Shown here piece after piece: positions 27,245 to 35,739 of a stretch of DNA of 64,000 nt (position 1 is the first letter of the stretch; the number at the start of each line of letters is the position of its first letter). This DNA is from Pseudonocardia hierapolitana (GTDB lineage: Bacteria > Actinomycetota > Actinomycetes > Mycobacteriales > Pseudonocardiaceae): the NCBI RefSeq assembly GCF_007994075.1, contig NZ_VIWU01000001.1:8432001-8496000 (forward strand), read 5' to 3'. The position numbers were made by a program, and so were the translations under genes. The notes below the pieces were generated by a model. It saw nothing but the letters and a program-made list of their open reading frames with translations, was not told where the DNA came from and did not search any database.

Positions 27245-28417
27245 GTGACCATGCTGACCATCGACAACCTCGTGAAGACCTACGCGGGCGAGGCGAGCAG
27301 GCGCGCGAAGAGCCGCAGCGGCACCGACCGCACGGCGGTCGCGAACGCCGCGCCGGCGCGGGTCTTCGCGGTCAACGACGTCAGCCTGGAGGTGGGCGAC
27401 GGCGAGATGTTCACGTTGCTCGGCCCTTCCGGCTGCGGCAAGACCACCACGCTGCGCTCGGTGGCCGGCCTGGAACGGCCCGACTCCGGCCGGATCGCGG
27501 TCGGCGAGCGGATCCTCTTCGACGGGGACGGCTCCCGCACCACGAACGTGCCCGCCAACCAGCGCGGGCTGGGCATGGTGTTCCAGTCGTACGCGATCTG
27601 GCCGCACATGACCGTGTTCGACAACGTGGCGTTCCCGCTGCAGGTGCGCAAGCGCTCGGCTCGGCCCGGCAAGCGCGAGATCCAGGAGCGCGTGGCCAAG
27701 GTGCTGGAGACCATGGAGCTCGGCCACCTCGCTGACCGCCAGGCCACCAAGCTCTCCGGCGGCCAGCAGCAGCGCCTGGCGCTGGCCCGCGCGATCGTCA
27801 TCGAGCCACCGCTGATGCTGCTCGACGAGCCGCTGTCCAACCTCGACGCCAAGCTGCGCGAATCGCTGCGCTACGAGCTCAAGCGCCTGCAGCGTGAGCT
27901 GGGCATCACCTCGATCTACGTCACCCACGACCAGATCGAGGCGCTCGCCCTCTCCACCACGATCGCCGTGATGAAGGAGGGCAACGTCCTGCAGACCGGG
28001 CGCCCGCGCGAGGTCTACGAGCGCCCGAACTGCCGGTTCGTCGCCGAGTTCATCGGCACGTCGAACTTCCTGCGCGGAACGGTCGCGTCCCGTGAGGGTG
28101 ACCTCGTCGACGTCGACACAGACGCGGGGCGCATCCGCCTGGAGTCGCCGGTGCGCGTGCCGGTGGGCGAGGAGGTCATCGCGGCGGTGCGCCCGGAGTG
28201 CTTCGAGATCAGCCGCACCGGCTGGGGAAACCGGCCCAACGAGTGGTCGGGCACCGTCACCAACCGCGCGTTCCTCGGCGACGCCGTCGACCACATCGTC
28301 CGCGTCGGCCAGGGCAGCATCCGCGTGCGCGGAAACCCCGCCATCTCCATCGAGCCAGGCACCGAGGTGCACCTGGCCACCGACCCGGCCAAGGTCACGC
28401 TCGTGCCGGTGGGCTGA
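27245..28417 (+). CDS. ABC transporter ATP-binding protein (Fe/polyamine type)
   Basis: The 390-residue ATPase has Walker A GPSGCGKTT, signature [15 protein letters not shown], Walker B MLLLDEPLSNLD, H-loop VTHDQ, and a C-terminal TOBE region. An insertion of about 25 residues after the first strand (RRAKSRSGTDRTA) is unusual. GTG 27245 follows GGAGG; ATG 27251 is an alternative. It overlaps the following MFS gene by one base. Confidence 0.93.
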   Translation: MTMLTIDNLVKTYAGEASRRAKSRSGTDRTAVANAAPARVFAVNDVSLEVGDGEMFTLLGPSGCGKTTTLRSVAGLERPDSGRIAVGERILFDGDGSRTTNVPANQRGLGMVFQSYAIWPHMTVFDNVAFPLQVRKRSARPGKREIQERVAKVLETMELGHLADRQATKLSGGQQQRLALARAIVIEPPLMLLDEPLSNLDAKLRESLRYELKRLQRELGITSIYVTHDQIEALALSTTIAVMKEGNVLQTGRPREVYERPNCRFVAEFIGTSNFLRGTVASREGDLVDVDTDAGRIRLESPVRVPVGEEVIAAVRPECFEISRTGWGNRPNEWSGTVTNRAFLGDAVDHIVRVGQGSIRVRGNPAISIEPGTEVHLATDPAKVTLVPVG

Positions 28418-29673
28418 TGCGCTGGGCACCGCTGCTGCGCAACCGGGACTTCCTGCTGTTCTGGTCCGGGGTCGTGCTGTCGCAGATCGGCAGCCGGGCG
28501 ACCGTCGCGGCGAGCCTGTGGCAGGTCTACGAACTGACGGGCTCCATCGCGGCCACGGGCCTCGTCGGGGGCGCGCAGGCCGTGGCGCTGGTCGTGCTCA
28601 GCCCCCTCGGCGGGGTGCTGGCCGACCGCTGGGACCGGCGACGGCTGCTGCAGGCCACGCAGGCCGTGGCGATGCTCGCCGCCCTCGGCATGGCCGCGGT
28701 GACGTTCTCGGGATCGGTGGCGGCCTGGCACGTCGTCGCCGGCGTGCTGGTCACCACCGCCGCGGCGACGTTCGACCAGCCGTGCCGGCAGGCGCTCGTC
28801 CCGGCACTGGTGCCGCGCGACGTGCTGCCCGCCGCGATCGCGCTGCTCAACCCCTCGCGCGAGGTCGCCGTCCTCACCGGGCCGGCGATCGGCGGGGTGC
28901 TCATCGCCGTCTCCGGGCCGGGGCTGGTCTACCTGCTCGACGGGATCACGTACGCGGCTCTGGTGCTCGTGCTGCTCGCCGTGCGGGTCCCGCCGCTGCG
29001 CAAGCCTGCCGACGCTCCCCCACCGTCGATCCGCACGGAGATGGCCGAGGGCGTCCGGTACGTGCGCCGGCGCCCGATCATCTGGTCGCTGTGCGGGCTG
29101 GACCTGCTGCTCACCGTCTTCGGCGCGTACCGCGTGCTGCTCCCCGCGTTCGCCGACCGGCTCGACATCGGCCCCACGGGCTACGGGCTGCTGTCCGCCG
29201 CGCCGTCGCTGGGCGCGCTGCTCGCGACCTACGGCATCGTCCAACTGGTCTCCCGGTCGCGCCGGCTCGGCCGCGCCCTGCTCGTCGCGACCGTCGCCTA
29301 CGGGCTGGTGGCCATCGCCTTCGCCCAGGTCACCGCACTCATGGCGGCCATGGCCGTGATCCTCGTTCTCGCGCTGCTGCTGGGGGTCTTCGACGCCACC
29401 GCCACCACCATCCGCCACGCCGCCGTGCAGTTGGAGACCCCGGACGAACTGCGCGGCCGCGTGCAGTCGCTCTACCAGATCACCTCGCGCGGCGGGCCCG
29501 CGCTCGGCGACGTCGTCGTCGGCGTGGCCGCGGGTGTGCTCGGCCCGGTCGTCGCGCTCTCGGCCGGCGCGACGATCCCGGTGCTGGCCGGGATCGCGCT
29601 GTTCACACGACCGAACTGCGTGCGTGACTACACGGGCATCAGCGCGCCCGCGCCGGCGCGCGAGCCGGGCTGA
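28417..29673 (+). CDS. MFS transporter
   Basis: The 418-residue carrier begins WAPLLRNRDFLLFWSGVVLSQIGS and shows the A-motif GGVLADRWDRRRLL, with about twelve helices, as in MFS_3 exporters. ATG 28417 overlaps the ATPase stop (TGATG), tying it to the ABC operon. Importers plus an exporter in one unit suggest balancing of an anionic substrate or efflux of an intermediate. Confidence 0.9.
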   Translation: MRWAPLLRNRDFLLFWSGVVLSQIGSRATVAASLWQVYELTGSIAATGLVGGAQAVALVVLSPLGGVLADRWDRRRLLQATQAVAMLAALGMAAVTFSGSVAAWHVVAGVLVTTAAATFDQPCRQALVPALVPRDVLPAAIALLNPSREVAVLTGPAIGGVLIAVSGPGLVYLLDGITYAALVLVLLAVRVPPLRKPADAPPPSIRTEMAEGVRYVRRRPIIWSLCGLDLLLTVFGAYRVLLPAFADRLDIGPTGYGLLSAAPSLGALLATYGIVQLVSRSRRLGRALLVATVAYGLVAIAFAQVTALMAAMAVILVLALLLGVFDATATTIRHAAVQLETPDELRGRVQSLYQITSRGGPALGDVVVGVAAGVLGPVVALSAGATIPVLAGIALFTRPNCVRDYTGISAPAPAREPG

Positions 29674-29679
29674 GCCCGG
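29665..29679. terminator. Short bidirectional hairpin CCGGGC-TGA-GCCCGG
   Basis: A perfect 6-bp stem whose loop is the MFS stop codon, between two convergent genes only 6 bases apart. It may end both transcripts. Confidence 0.4.
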
Positions 29680-30522
29680 TCAGGAGTCGGGGTGCGCGGG
29701 CAGCCGCCAGCCCGCCGCCCCGAACCCGCCGCCGGACAGCATCCCGGCGTCCCGCACGGCGGCGACGGCGCGCTCGACGACCTCGGCCACCGGGACGTCC
29801 AGGCCCGTCGCACCGGCGGCCGCGCGGACCATGCGCATGTCCTCGTCTGCCCACGGCAGCTCCCGCGGCCGGTCCCACGTCTCGAGCACCCAGGAGGCCG
29901 CGCTGCTGCGGCGCAGCCCGTCGACGAGCGGCCCGCGCCGGACACCGAGCTCCTCGCCCAGCCGCAGGCCTTCGGCGACGGCGGCGATTCCGGTCCAGAG
30001 CAGCATGTTGTTCACGAGCTTGGCGACCTGGCCCGCACCCGGTCCGCCGACGTGGACGACGTCGGAGCAGAACGCCTCCAGGACGTCCGCGCAGCGCGTG
30101 AGCACGTCCTCGGCCCCGCCGACGAGGGCCAGGAGGTCACCGCGGCGAGCCCCGTGGTCTCCGCGGCACAGCGGCGCGTCCAGCAGCCGGCCGCCGTCCC
30201 GGCCAGCGGTCTCGTGCAGGCGGCGCATCTCCCCCGGGTCGACGGTGGCGCACACCAGCACGTCCCGGTCGCGCCACTCCGGGCGCAGTCGCCCGTCGGC
30301 GAGCAGGATCTCCGGAACGGCACGGCCGCCCGCCAGCACGAGCACGGTGTCGCACCCGGCGAGGTCGACGTAGCCGCTCACCCGGCGCACCCCGGGCGCG
30401 AGCTCGGCGCGGGGGTCGGGGTCGAACGCCGCCACTCCGTGCCCTGCGGTGGCGAGGTGCCCGGCCACGGGGCCACCCATCCGCCCGAGTCCGACGACGC
30501 CCACCGCCCGGGAACGCGCCAC
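29680..30522 (-). CDS. NAD(P)-dependent beta-hydroxyacid dehydrogenase
   Basis: The 280-residue enzyme has GVVGLGRMGGPVAGHL, a substrate loop LDAPLCRGDHGARRG and catalytic Lys in GAGQVAKLVNN. GTG 30522 is chosen over 30540 because GGGAGG lies 4 bases upstream. Related to the protein at 23338 but clearly diverged. It is divergent from the phenol hydroxylase gene with a GntR-like site between, so it is likely part of the same regulon. Confidence 0.88.
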   Translation of the reverse strand: MARSRAVGVVGLGRMGGPVAGHLATAGHGVAAFDPDPRAELAPGVRRVSGYVDLAGCDTVLVLAGGRAVPEILLADGRLRPEWRDRDVLVCATVDPGEMRRLHETAGRDGGRLLDAPLCRGDHGARRGDLLALVGGAEDVLTRCADVLEAFCSDVVHVGGPGAGQVAKLVNNMLLWTGIAAVAEGLRLGEELGVRRGPLVDGLRRSSAASWVLETWDRPRELPWADEDMRMVRAAAGATGLDVPVAEVVERAVAAVRDAGMLSGGGFGAAGWRLPAHPDS

Positions 30523-30551
30523 TGGTCCTCCCGGAGCCACGCCGCTAGTCT

Positions 30552-30562
30552 TGGTCTAATCA
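30552..30562. promoter_or_regulatory. GntR-type site TGGTCTAATCA
   Basis: Located in the 65-base gap between two divergent catabolic genes. Matches TGGTCT exactly in the left half and less well on the right. Confidence 0.5.
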
Positions 30563-30587
30563 TTATGCCACGAAGCCAGAGGTGATC

Positions 30588-32156
30588 ATGGAACGGCGGC
30601 ACCAGGTCGTCATCGTCGGCGGCGGACCGGTCGGCGTCGGGCTCGCCCTGGACCTGGGCCTGCGCGGCATCCGCTGCGTCGTCGTCGAGCAGCGCACCGA
30701 GCTCTCCTCGGTTCCCAAGGGGCAGGGCCTGTCGCAGCGGACCATGGAGCACATGTGGCGCTGGGGCGTGGCGGAGGACATCCGCGCCGCCCGCACGATG
30801 CCGCCCGGGCACGCCATCGGCCAGGTCACCGCCTACGAGAACCTGATGAGCGAGTTCTGGGCGGCGCCGCCGGCCCGCGAGCTCGTGGCGCCCTACTACG
30901 CGCAGGCGAACGAGCGCCTTCCCCAGTACCGCACCGAGCAGGTGCTGCGCCGCCGCGTCGCCGGCCTCCCCGAGGTCGAGACGCGGTTCGGTTGGCGCGC
31001 CGCCGCCGTCACGCAGGACGGCGACGGCGCGCACGTCACGATCGAGCGGAACGGTGTGCGCGAGATCCTCACCGGCGACTACGTCGTCGGGTGCGACGGC
31101 GGTCGCTCGCTGGTGCGCGAGCAGTCCGACATCCCCCGCAGCGGCACCGACTGGGACGAACTCGTGGCGCTGGTGGTGTTCCGCTCCCCCGAGCTGCACC
31201 GGGCGCTGGCCCGCTTCCCCGACCGCTCGACCTACCGGGTGCTCCACCCCGCACTGGAGGGCTACTGGATGTTCTTCGGGCGGGTCGACGTGGGCGAGCA
31301 GTTCTTCTTCCACGCCCCCGTACCGCGGGAGGCGCGCGACGCCGACCACGACCTCCCGGCGCTGCTGCACCACGCCGCCGGGTTCGCCTTCGACGCCGAG
31401 ATCGAGCACGTCGGGTACTGGGACCTGCGGGTGCAGGTGGCGCACACCTACCGCGCGGGCCGGGCCTTCATCGCGGGGGACGCGGCGCACACCCACCCGC
31501 CCTACGGCGGGTTCGGGCTCAACAACGGGCTCGAGGACGCGGTCAACCTGGGCTGGAAGCTCGCTGCCGCGCTGCAGGGCTGGGGCGGGGAGGCGCTGCT
31601 GGAGTCCTACAGCCTGGAGCGGCAGGCCGTCTTCCGCGACGTCGGGGAGGACATCATCGGCGGCTGGATCTCCGACGACCGCGAGTTCCTGCGCACCTAC
31701 GACCCGAAGGCCGACCGGGCCGAGTTCGAGCGCCGCTTCGCCGAGGCCGCCGCGGGCTTCGGCCGCCGGCTACGCGACTTCGAGCCGCACTACGAGGGGT
31801 CGCCCGTCGTGGCCGGTCCGCCCGGGGCGGTGATCAGCGCGCACGGCGAGCACACGTTCACCGCGCGTGCCGGGCACCACCTGCCACCGCAGCCGCTCTC
31901 GTCCGGGCGGGGCGTGTTCGACGAGCTCGGCCCCGGGTTCACCCTGCTCGCCTTCGACGCGGAGGCGGAACCGTTCGCACAGGCGGCCCGCTCGACCGGC
32001 GTGCCCCTCACCGTCATCCGCGACACCCTCGGCGGCGGCCGGGAGGCCTACGGCTCCCGGCTGGTGCTCGTACGGCCCGACCAATTCGTGGCCTGGACCG
32101 GCGACGCCGCGCCGGCCCACCCGGCCGCCCTCCTGCGGCGGGTCACCGGGCGCTGA
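30588..32156 (+). CDS. FAD-dependent aromatic hydroxylase (MhpA-like)
   Basis: The 522-residue protein has VVIVGGGPVGVGLALDLGLRG (FAD), VVGCDGGRSLVRE (DG motif), and FIAGDAAHTHPPYGGFGLNNG, followed by a C-terminal thioredoxin-like domain ending RLVLVRPDQFVAWTG, as in 3-(3-hydroxyphenyl)propionate and related hydroxylases. ATG 30588 with GAGG upstream (GTG 30582 also in frame). It converges with and overlaps the cysteine-hydrolase gene by 14 bases. Probable role: hydroxylation or oxidative decarboxylation of a phenolic acid in the cluster. Confidence 0.92.
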   Translation: MERRHQVVIVGGGPVGVGLALDLGLRGIRCVVVEQRTELSSVPKGQGLSQRTMEHMWRWGVAEDIRAARTMPPGHAIGQVTAYENLMSEFWAAPPARELVAPYYAQANERLPQYRTEQVLRRRVAGLPEVETRFGWRAAAVTQDGDGAHVTIERNGVREILTGDYVVGCDGGRSLVREQSDIPRSGTDWDELVALVVFRSPELHRALARFPDRSTYRVLHPALEGYWMFFGRVDVGEQFFFHAPVPREARDADHDLPALLHHAAGFAFDAEIEHVGYWDLRVQVAHTYRAGRAFIAGDAAHTHPPYGGFGLNNGLEDAVNLGWKLAAALQGWGGEALLESYSLERQAVFRDVGEDIIGGWISDDREFLRTYDPKADRAEFERRFAEAAAGFGRRLRDFEPHYEGSPVVAGPPGAVISAHGEHTFTARAGHHLPPQPLSSGRGVFDELGPGFTLLAFDAEAEPFAQAARSTGVPLTVIRDTLGGGREAYGSRLVLVRPDQFVAWTGDAAPAHPAALLRRVTGR

Positions 32157-32883
32157 CGCCTTCGCCGAGGTACTCCACCGCCTCGTCGACGTGGAGCACC
32201 GATGCGTACTTCAGGCTCAGGTCGAACAGCGCGACCTTGTGCGAGAGGGGGCTGCGGTCGAACACCGCCTCCTCCACCACGACGACGCGGAAGCCGTGCG
32301 AGTAGGCGTCCACCGCGCTCGCCCGCACGCAACCGCTCGTCGTCTCCCCGGCCAGGACGACGGTGTCGACGTCGAGCCCGCGCAGCCAGGTCGACAACGG
32401 GGTGCCGAAGAACGCGCTCGCGCGGCCCTTGCGCAGGGCGGTCTCGCCCTCGCGCGGTGCGAGCGGACCGACGAACTCCAGGCCGGCCGCCTCCTCCTCA
32501 CCCGGCGTGCGGCGCCGCCGGGTGACCGGGCCGACGCCGGTCGGGTCGCCGGTGGTGTGCACGACGGGGACACCCGCCCGGCGCGCGGCGGCGAGCAGCT
32601 CCTCCAGGTGCGGCAGCGCCGCCCAGGCCGCGGTGCCGCACGTCGACGGGAACCGCGCGATGGCGTCGGCGACCGGCAGCGGGCCGTCGCCGAAGACCTT
32701 CCGGTAGCAGTCGACCATCAGCAGCGCAGGCTGGCGGCCCAGGTCGGGCCGCCGGTCGTAGCGGCTCGCGACCAGCCGTTCGTCCTCTCCGAGGACGTCG
32801 TCCCAGCAGTGGCCCTCCCGACGGCGGCCCTCCCGACGGTGGCCCTCCCGACGGTGGCCCTCCCAACGGGAGCCCTCAGTCAC
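32143..32883 (-). CDS. Isochorismatase-family cysteine hydrolase
   Basis: The 246-residue enzyme has all three catalytic residues: Asp in LLMVDCYRKVFG, Lys in LRKGRASAFFGT and Cys in TTSGCVRASAVD. Relatives include N-carbamoylsarcosine amidohydrolase and maleamate amidohydrolase, so an amide-hydrolysing step is possible. The first about 25 residues are a Gly-His-Arg-Arg-Glu repeat encoded by four 15-bp tandem units and precede the fold. Start at 32883 overlaps the upstream cupin gene by 8 bases; a shorter start is possible. Last gene of the tctA-led unit. Confidence 0.88.
   Translation of the reverse strand: MTEGSRWEGHRREGHRREGRRREGHCWDDVLGEDERLVASRYDRRPDLGRQPALLMVDCYRKVFGDGPLPVADAIARFPSTCGTAAWAALPHLEELLAAARRAGVPVVHTTGDPTGVGPVTRRRRTPGEEEAAGLEFVGPLAPREGETALRKGRASAFFGTPLSTWLRGLDVDTVVLAGETTSGCVRASAVDAYSHGFRVVVVEEAVFDRSPLSHKVALFDLSLKYASVLHVDEAVEYLGEGVSAR
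32811..32870. repeat. Four 15-bp tandem repeats within the hydrolase N-terminus
   Basis: Units GGCCCTCCCGACGGY at 32811, 32826 and 32841, with a slightly altered unit at 32856, encode a Gly-His-Arg-Arg-Glu repeat on the complementary strand. The length keeps the frame, so copy number could vary without breaking the gene. Confidence 0.8.
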
Positions 32884-33478
32884 GGGTGCGGAGGTACTCG
32901 CGGATCCGCTCCGCGTCGAGCACCACCGACGGGTCGTACTCCGGGGCGTCCTCGATCTGCTCGAGGTCGTTGAGCCCGCTGTGCTTGTAGATCCGGTTGA
33001 TCGCCGAGATCAGCCGGGCCGGCCGGTTCGGATCGGCGTTGACGTGCTGGTGGATCGTGTTCGGCGGCACGTAGATGACGTCGCCCGCCTCCCACTCGAA
33101 GCGCTTGACCTCGTCCTGGGGCTTCCAGAAGTAGGTGTCGGTGATCTCGACGTCGCAGTCCTGGTGCAGGTCGTAGCCGCGCCCCTCCAGGACGTAGAGG
33201 CACTCCTCGGCGAGGTGGCGGTGCTTCCCCGACCGGCTGCCGGCCGGGATGATCTGCATGTAGGCGTCGACCGTCTCCATGCGCGTGTTGAGGTCCTCGT
33301 TGATCAGGTGCTTCAGCAGCCCCTGCCGTGACATCTCCCACGGCATGTCCGTGGGCTTGAGGACCTTGCGGCGCCCGGCGTTGCGCTCGGGTGCCTCGGT
33401 GGCGTCCTGCAGCAGGTTCGCGTAGAGCGGCGCGTTGTCCGTGCCCGCCACCCACGCGGTCGTCTCGCCCCAGGCCAT
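32876..33478 (-). CDS. Single-domain cupin protein
   Basis: The 200-residue protein has cupin motif 1 (GSRSGKHRHLAEECLYVLEG) with an HxH...E metal set and motif 2 (YVPPNTIHQHVNAD) with the third His. The set fits a mononuclear Fe/Mn dioxygenase or isomerase. It overlaps the hydrolase downstream and the second cupin upstream (shared stop/start at 33478), so both cupins may form a heteromer. Shares H-x-H-[FV]-N with three other proteins in the window. Confidence 0.82.
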   Translation of the reverse strand: MAWGETTAWVAGTDNAPLYANLLQDATEAPERNAGRRKVLKPTDMPWEMSRQGLLKHLINEDLNTRMETVDAYMQIIPAGSRSGKHRHLAEECLYVLEGRGYDLHQDCDVEITDTYFWKPQDEVKRFEWEAGDVIYVPPNTIHQHVNADPNRPARLISAINRIYKHSGLNDLEQIEDAPEYDPSVVLDAERIREYLRTRD

Positions 33479-34071
33479 CAGTACCCCTCCGCCGGGTGGT
33501 TGAAGTCCTCTTCCTCTTCGCGGACCTCGAACCCGACACCCTCCGGGGTCGGCGTGGTCTGGCGCGGCTCCACCTGCTTCTGGAACAGCATGTTCATGAA
33601 GAGGTACATCGGTTTGGTCTTGATGACCAGCGCCCGGGCCGGCTTCTCCGGGTCGGCGTTGAAGTGCTGGTGCACGCAGTTGTTGTGCACGATCGCGACG
33701 TCTCCCGCCTCCCAGTCGTAGCGGACGCCGTCGTGGACCTCGTAGCCGCGCCCGTCGAGGATGTAGAACGCCGCCTCGTTGACGTGGCCGTGCTTCTGCG
33801 ACTTCCCGCCCGGCCCGTACTCCTCCAGGTGCAGGTGGAAGGTCTGCGTGATCCCGTCCTTCGGCTCGACGTAGTGACGGCTGTAGGCCTGCGGGCCGTC
33901 CACGAACTTGATCTCGCTGGCCTTCTGCACCCGCGGCATCGAGCGCAGCCGCTCCAGCTCCGCGGAGAGGCCGTAGTCGCCCTGGATGGCGCGGACGAAG
34001 GTCCGGTTCTTCTGGCTGTGGTACAGGTGCGGCGCCGGCTCCGCGCCGGTCGCCTCGTGCTCGTCGCCCAC
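33478..34071 (-). CDS. Single-domain cupin protein
   Basis: The 197-residue protein has motif 1 GGKSQKHGHVNEAAFYILDG (HxH and Glu) and motif 2 VHNNCVHQHFNAD. It is closely similar to the first domain of the bicupin at 54095. An acidic tail (REEEEDF) ends it. One base overlaps the following cupin gene. Position between TctC and a hydrolase suggests action on the imported acid. Confidence 0.82.
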   Translation of the reverse strand: MGDEHEATGAEPAPHLYHSQKNRTFVRAIQGDYGLSAELERLRSMPRVQKASEIKFVDGPQAYSRHYVEPKDGITQTFHLHLEEYGPGGKSQKHGHVNEAAFYILDGRGYEVHDGVRYDWEAGDVAIVHNNCVHQHFNADPEKPARALVIKTKPMYLFMNMLFQKQVEPRQTTPTPEGVGFEVREEEEDFNHPAEGY

Positions 34072-34087
34072 TCGTTCCCTTTCGTCC

Positions 34088-35131
34088 TCAGTAGAGGGTC
34101 GCCAGCAGCTCGCGGTACGCCGGAGGGGCGTCCACGAGCCGCTGGACCAGTGCGTCCAGCTCGGCCCCGGCCAGGAAGCCCAGCTCGCGCTCCTGCTCCT
34201 GGGCTTCCGCCTGCAGGTCGGGGTTCGCCATGGCGGCGGCCATCCCCTCCCGCCAGCAGGTGGTGATCTCCTCGTCCATCCCGGGCGGCCCGACGAGCGG
34301 GCGCCCGATCTCGATCAGCGCGAGGTGGGCGTCGACGATGCTCGCCTGCTCCTGGCTCATCGGGACGTCGGCAACGGACGGCACGTCCCCGGCGAGCCAC
34401 CCGGGCTTCTCCTCTCCCATCAGCAGCACCGCCGTCTGCGTGCCTTCCTCGACCGCCTGCCGTCGGCTGCCCGGGTTGCCGGACATGCCGTCGATCGATC
34501 CCTGGAGGACGGCCAGCTCGGTCTCCCCCGACCCCGGGAAGCCGGTCACCACCTGCGCGTCGATGTCGAACACCGCGCTCAGCACCGACGCCGTGACGTA
34601 GTCCTCGGCGCCCGGGCCGGTGGAGCCCCACCGGAAGCCCCGCGCGGCGCGCACGGCGTCGAAGGTCTGGTAATTGCCGGTGGCACTGGTGACGACGAGC
34701 GGCGGCTCGCTCGCCACCCGGCCGATGTAGGTGAAGTCGTCGAGGGCGAACGTGGCCCCGTCCGCGCCCGCGATGGACGACCCGCCGGCACCGACCCCGT
34801 TCATGATCGCGATCGTGGTGCCGTCCGGCTCCTCGGTGAGCAGGTTGTTCAGCGCGAGCAGGCCGCCGGCGCCCGGCCGGTTCTCGACGGCGATCGTGGC
34901 TCCGGTCGCGTCCTCCAGGTACGGCCCGATGAGCCGCGCGTAGGCGTCGTAGCCGCCGCCCGGCTCGTACGGCACGACCAGCGAGACGGTCTCACCCGCG
35001 AGACCCGCGCACGCCGGGGTCGTCCCCGCGGCCGCGTCGGCGCCGCTGGAGCAACCGGCAAGGACGCCGGCGGCCCCAGCGAGCGCGGCCACGGAGGACA
35101 GGGCCCGCCGCAGCGGCGCCGTTGCAGTCAT
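34088..35131 (-). CDS. tctC: TTT transporter solute-binding protein TctC
   Basis: The 347-residue extracytoplasmic protein has a lipoprotein-like signal (GVLAGCSSG), then the Bug/TctC fold: VSLVVPYEPGGGYDAYARL (the family's anion-binding start), TIAVENRPGAGG and YIGRVASEPP. Such proteins bind di- and tricarboxylates and aromatic dicarboxylates such as terephthalate. Usual length. It follows TctB by about 26 bases. A relative with different sequence is at 45304. Confidence 0.93.
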   Translation of the reverse strand: MTATAPLRRALSSVAALAGAAGVLAGCSSGADAAAGTTPACAGLAGETVSLVVPYEPGGGYDAYARLIGPYLEDATGATIAVENRPGAGGLLALNNLLTEEPDGTTIAIMNGVGAGGSSIAGADGATFALDDFTYIGRVASEPPLVVTSATGNYQTFDAVRAARGFRWGSTGPGAEDYVTASVLSAVFDIDAQVVTGFPGSGETELAVLQGSIDGMSGNPGSRRQAVEEGTQTAVLLMGEEKPGWLAGDVPSVADVPMSQEQASIVDAHLALIEIGRPLVGPPGMDEEITTCWREGMAAAMANPDLQAEAQEQERELGFLAGAELDALVQRLVDAPPAYRELLATLY

Positions 35132-35157
35132 CGCACACTCCGTTGATCAGTCGTTGA

Positions 35158-35739
35158 TCAGTTCAGGAACAGCCCGGGCGGGGTCGGCACGCCGAGCGCG
35201 ACCTCGAACGCCAGGTACAGCACCACCCCGGTCACGACGGCGTAGACCGCGCTGAAGACCCACGTCCGCCCGCCGGCGAAGCGCAGGTACAGAAGCGAGA
35301 ACACCGGCGCGGTGACGAACAGGCCGCCGACGAAGAGCAGGACGAAGAACCCCACGACCCAGCCGAGCGCGGCGGCCCAGCGCTGCGGGCCGGCGGTCCG
35401 GAACAGCTGCACGGCGTCGTCGGCGTCCGCGTCCGCCTCCGCCTCCGCCTCCGCGGCGAGGGTGTCGGCGGAACCGTCGGACGTCAGGGCGGCGCGCCGC
35501 CGCAGCCGCAGCAGCGCGTGCACGAGGTGCAGTGCGGCGAGCACGAAGGCGCTGCCCGTCACGATGCGGGGGAACAGGGCTGCCTGGAACGACCACTGGG
35601 CGGCCTCCAGGAATCCCCAGCCGAACAGAGCCAGCAGCAGCACCGTGAGGACGACGTCGGCCACGGCACCGGAAGGGGCGCGGCGCGGGGCCGGCGTCGG
35701 CACGGCTGCGCTCGCGTCGGTCGACTCGCGGGTCGTCAT
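35158..35739 (-). CDS. tctB: TTT transporter small membrane subunit TctB
   Basis: The 193-residue protein has four hydrophobic helices as in TctB, with an Ala/Glu/Asp-rich loop (AEAEAEADADADD) after the second, an odd low-complexity feature. ATG 35739 overlaps the TctA stop (ATGA). TctB accompanies TctA in the sodium- or proton-coupled carrier. Confidence 0.87.
   Translation of the reverse strand: MTTRESTDASAAVPTPAPRRAPSGAVADVVLTVLLLALFGWGFLEAAQWSFQAALFPRIVTGSAFVLAALHLVHALLRLRRRAALTSDGSADTLAAEAEAEADADADDAVQLFRTAGPQRWAAALGWVVGFFVLLFVGGLFVTAPVFSLLYLRFAGGRTWVFSAVYAVVTGVVLYLAFEVALGVPTPPGLFLN

Noticed and set aside
32811..32870. CRISPR-like array
   Set aside because: Units are 15 bp and directly adjacent with no spacers, inside a coding frame.
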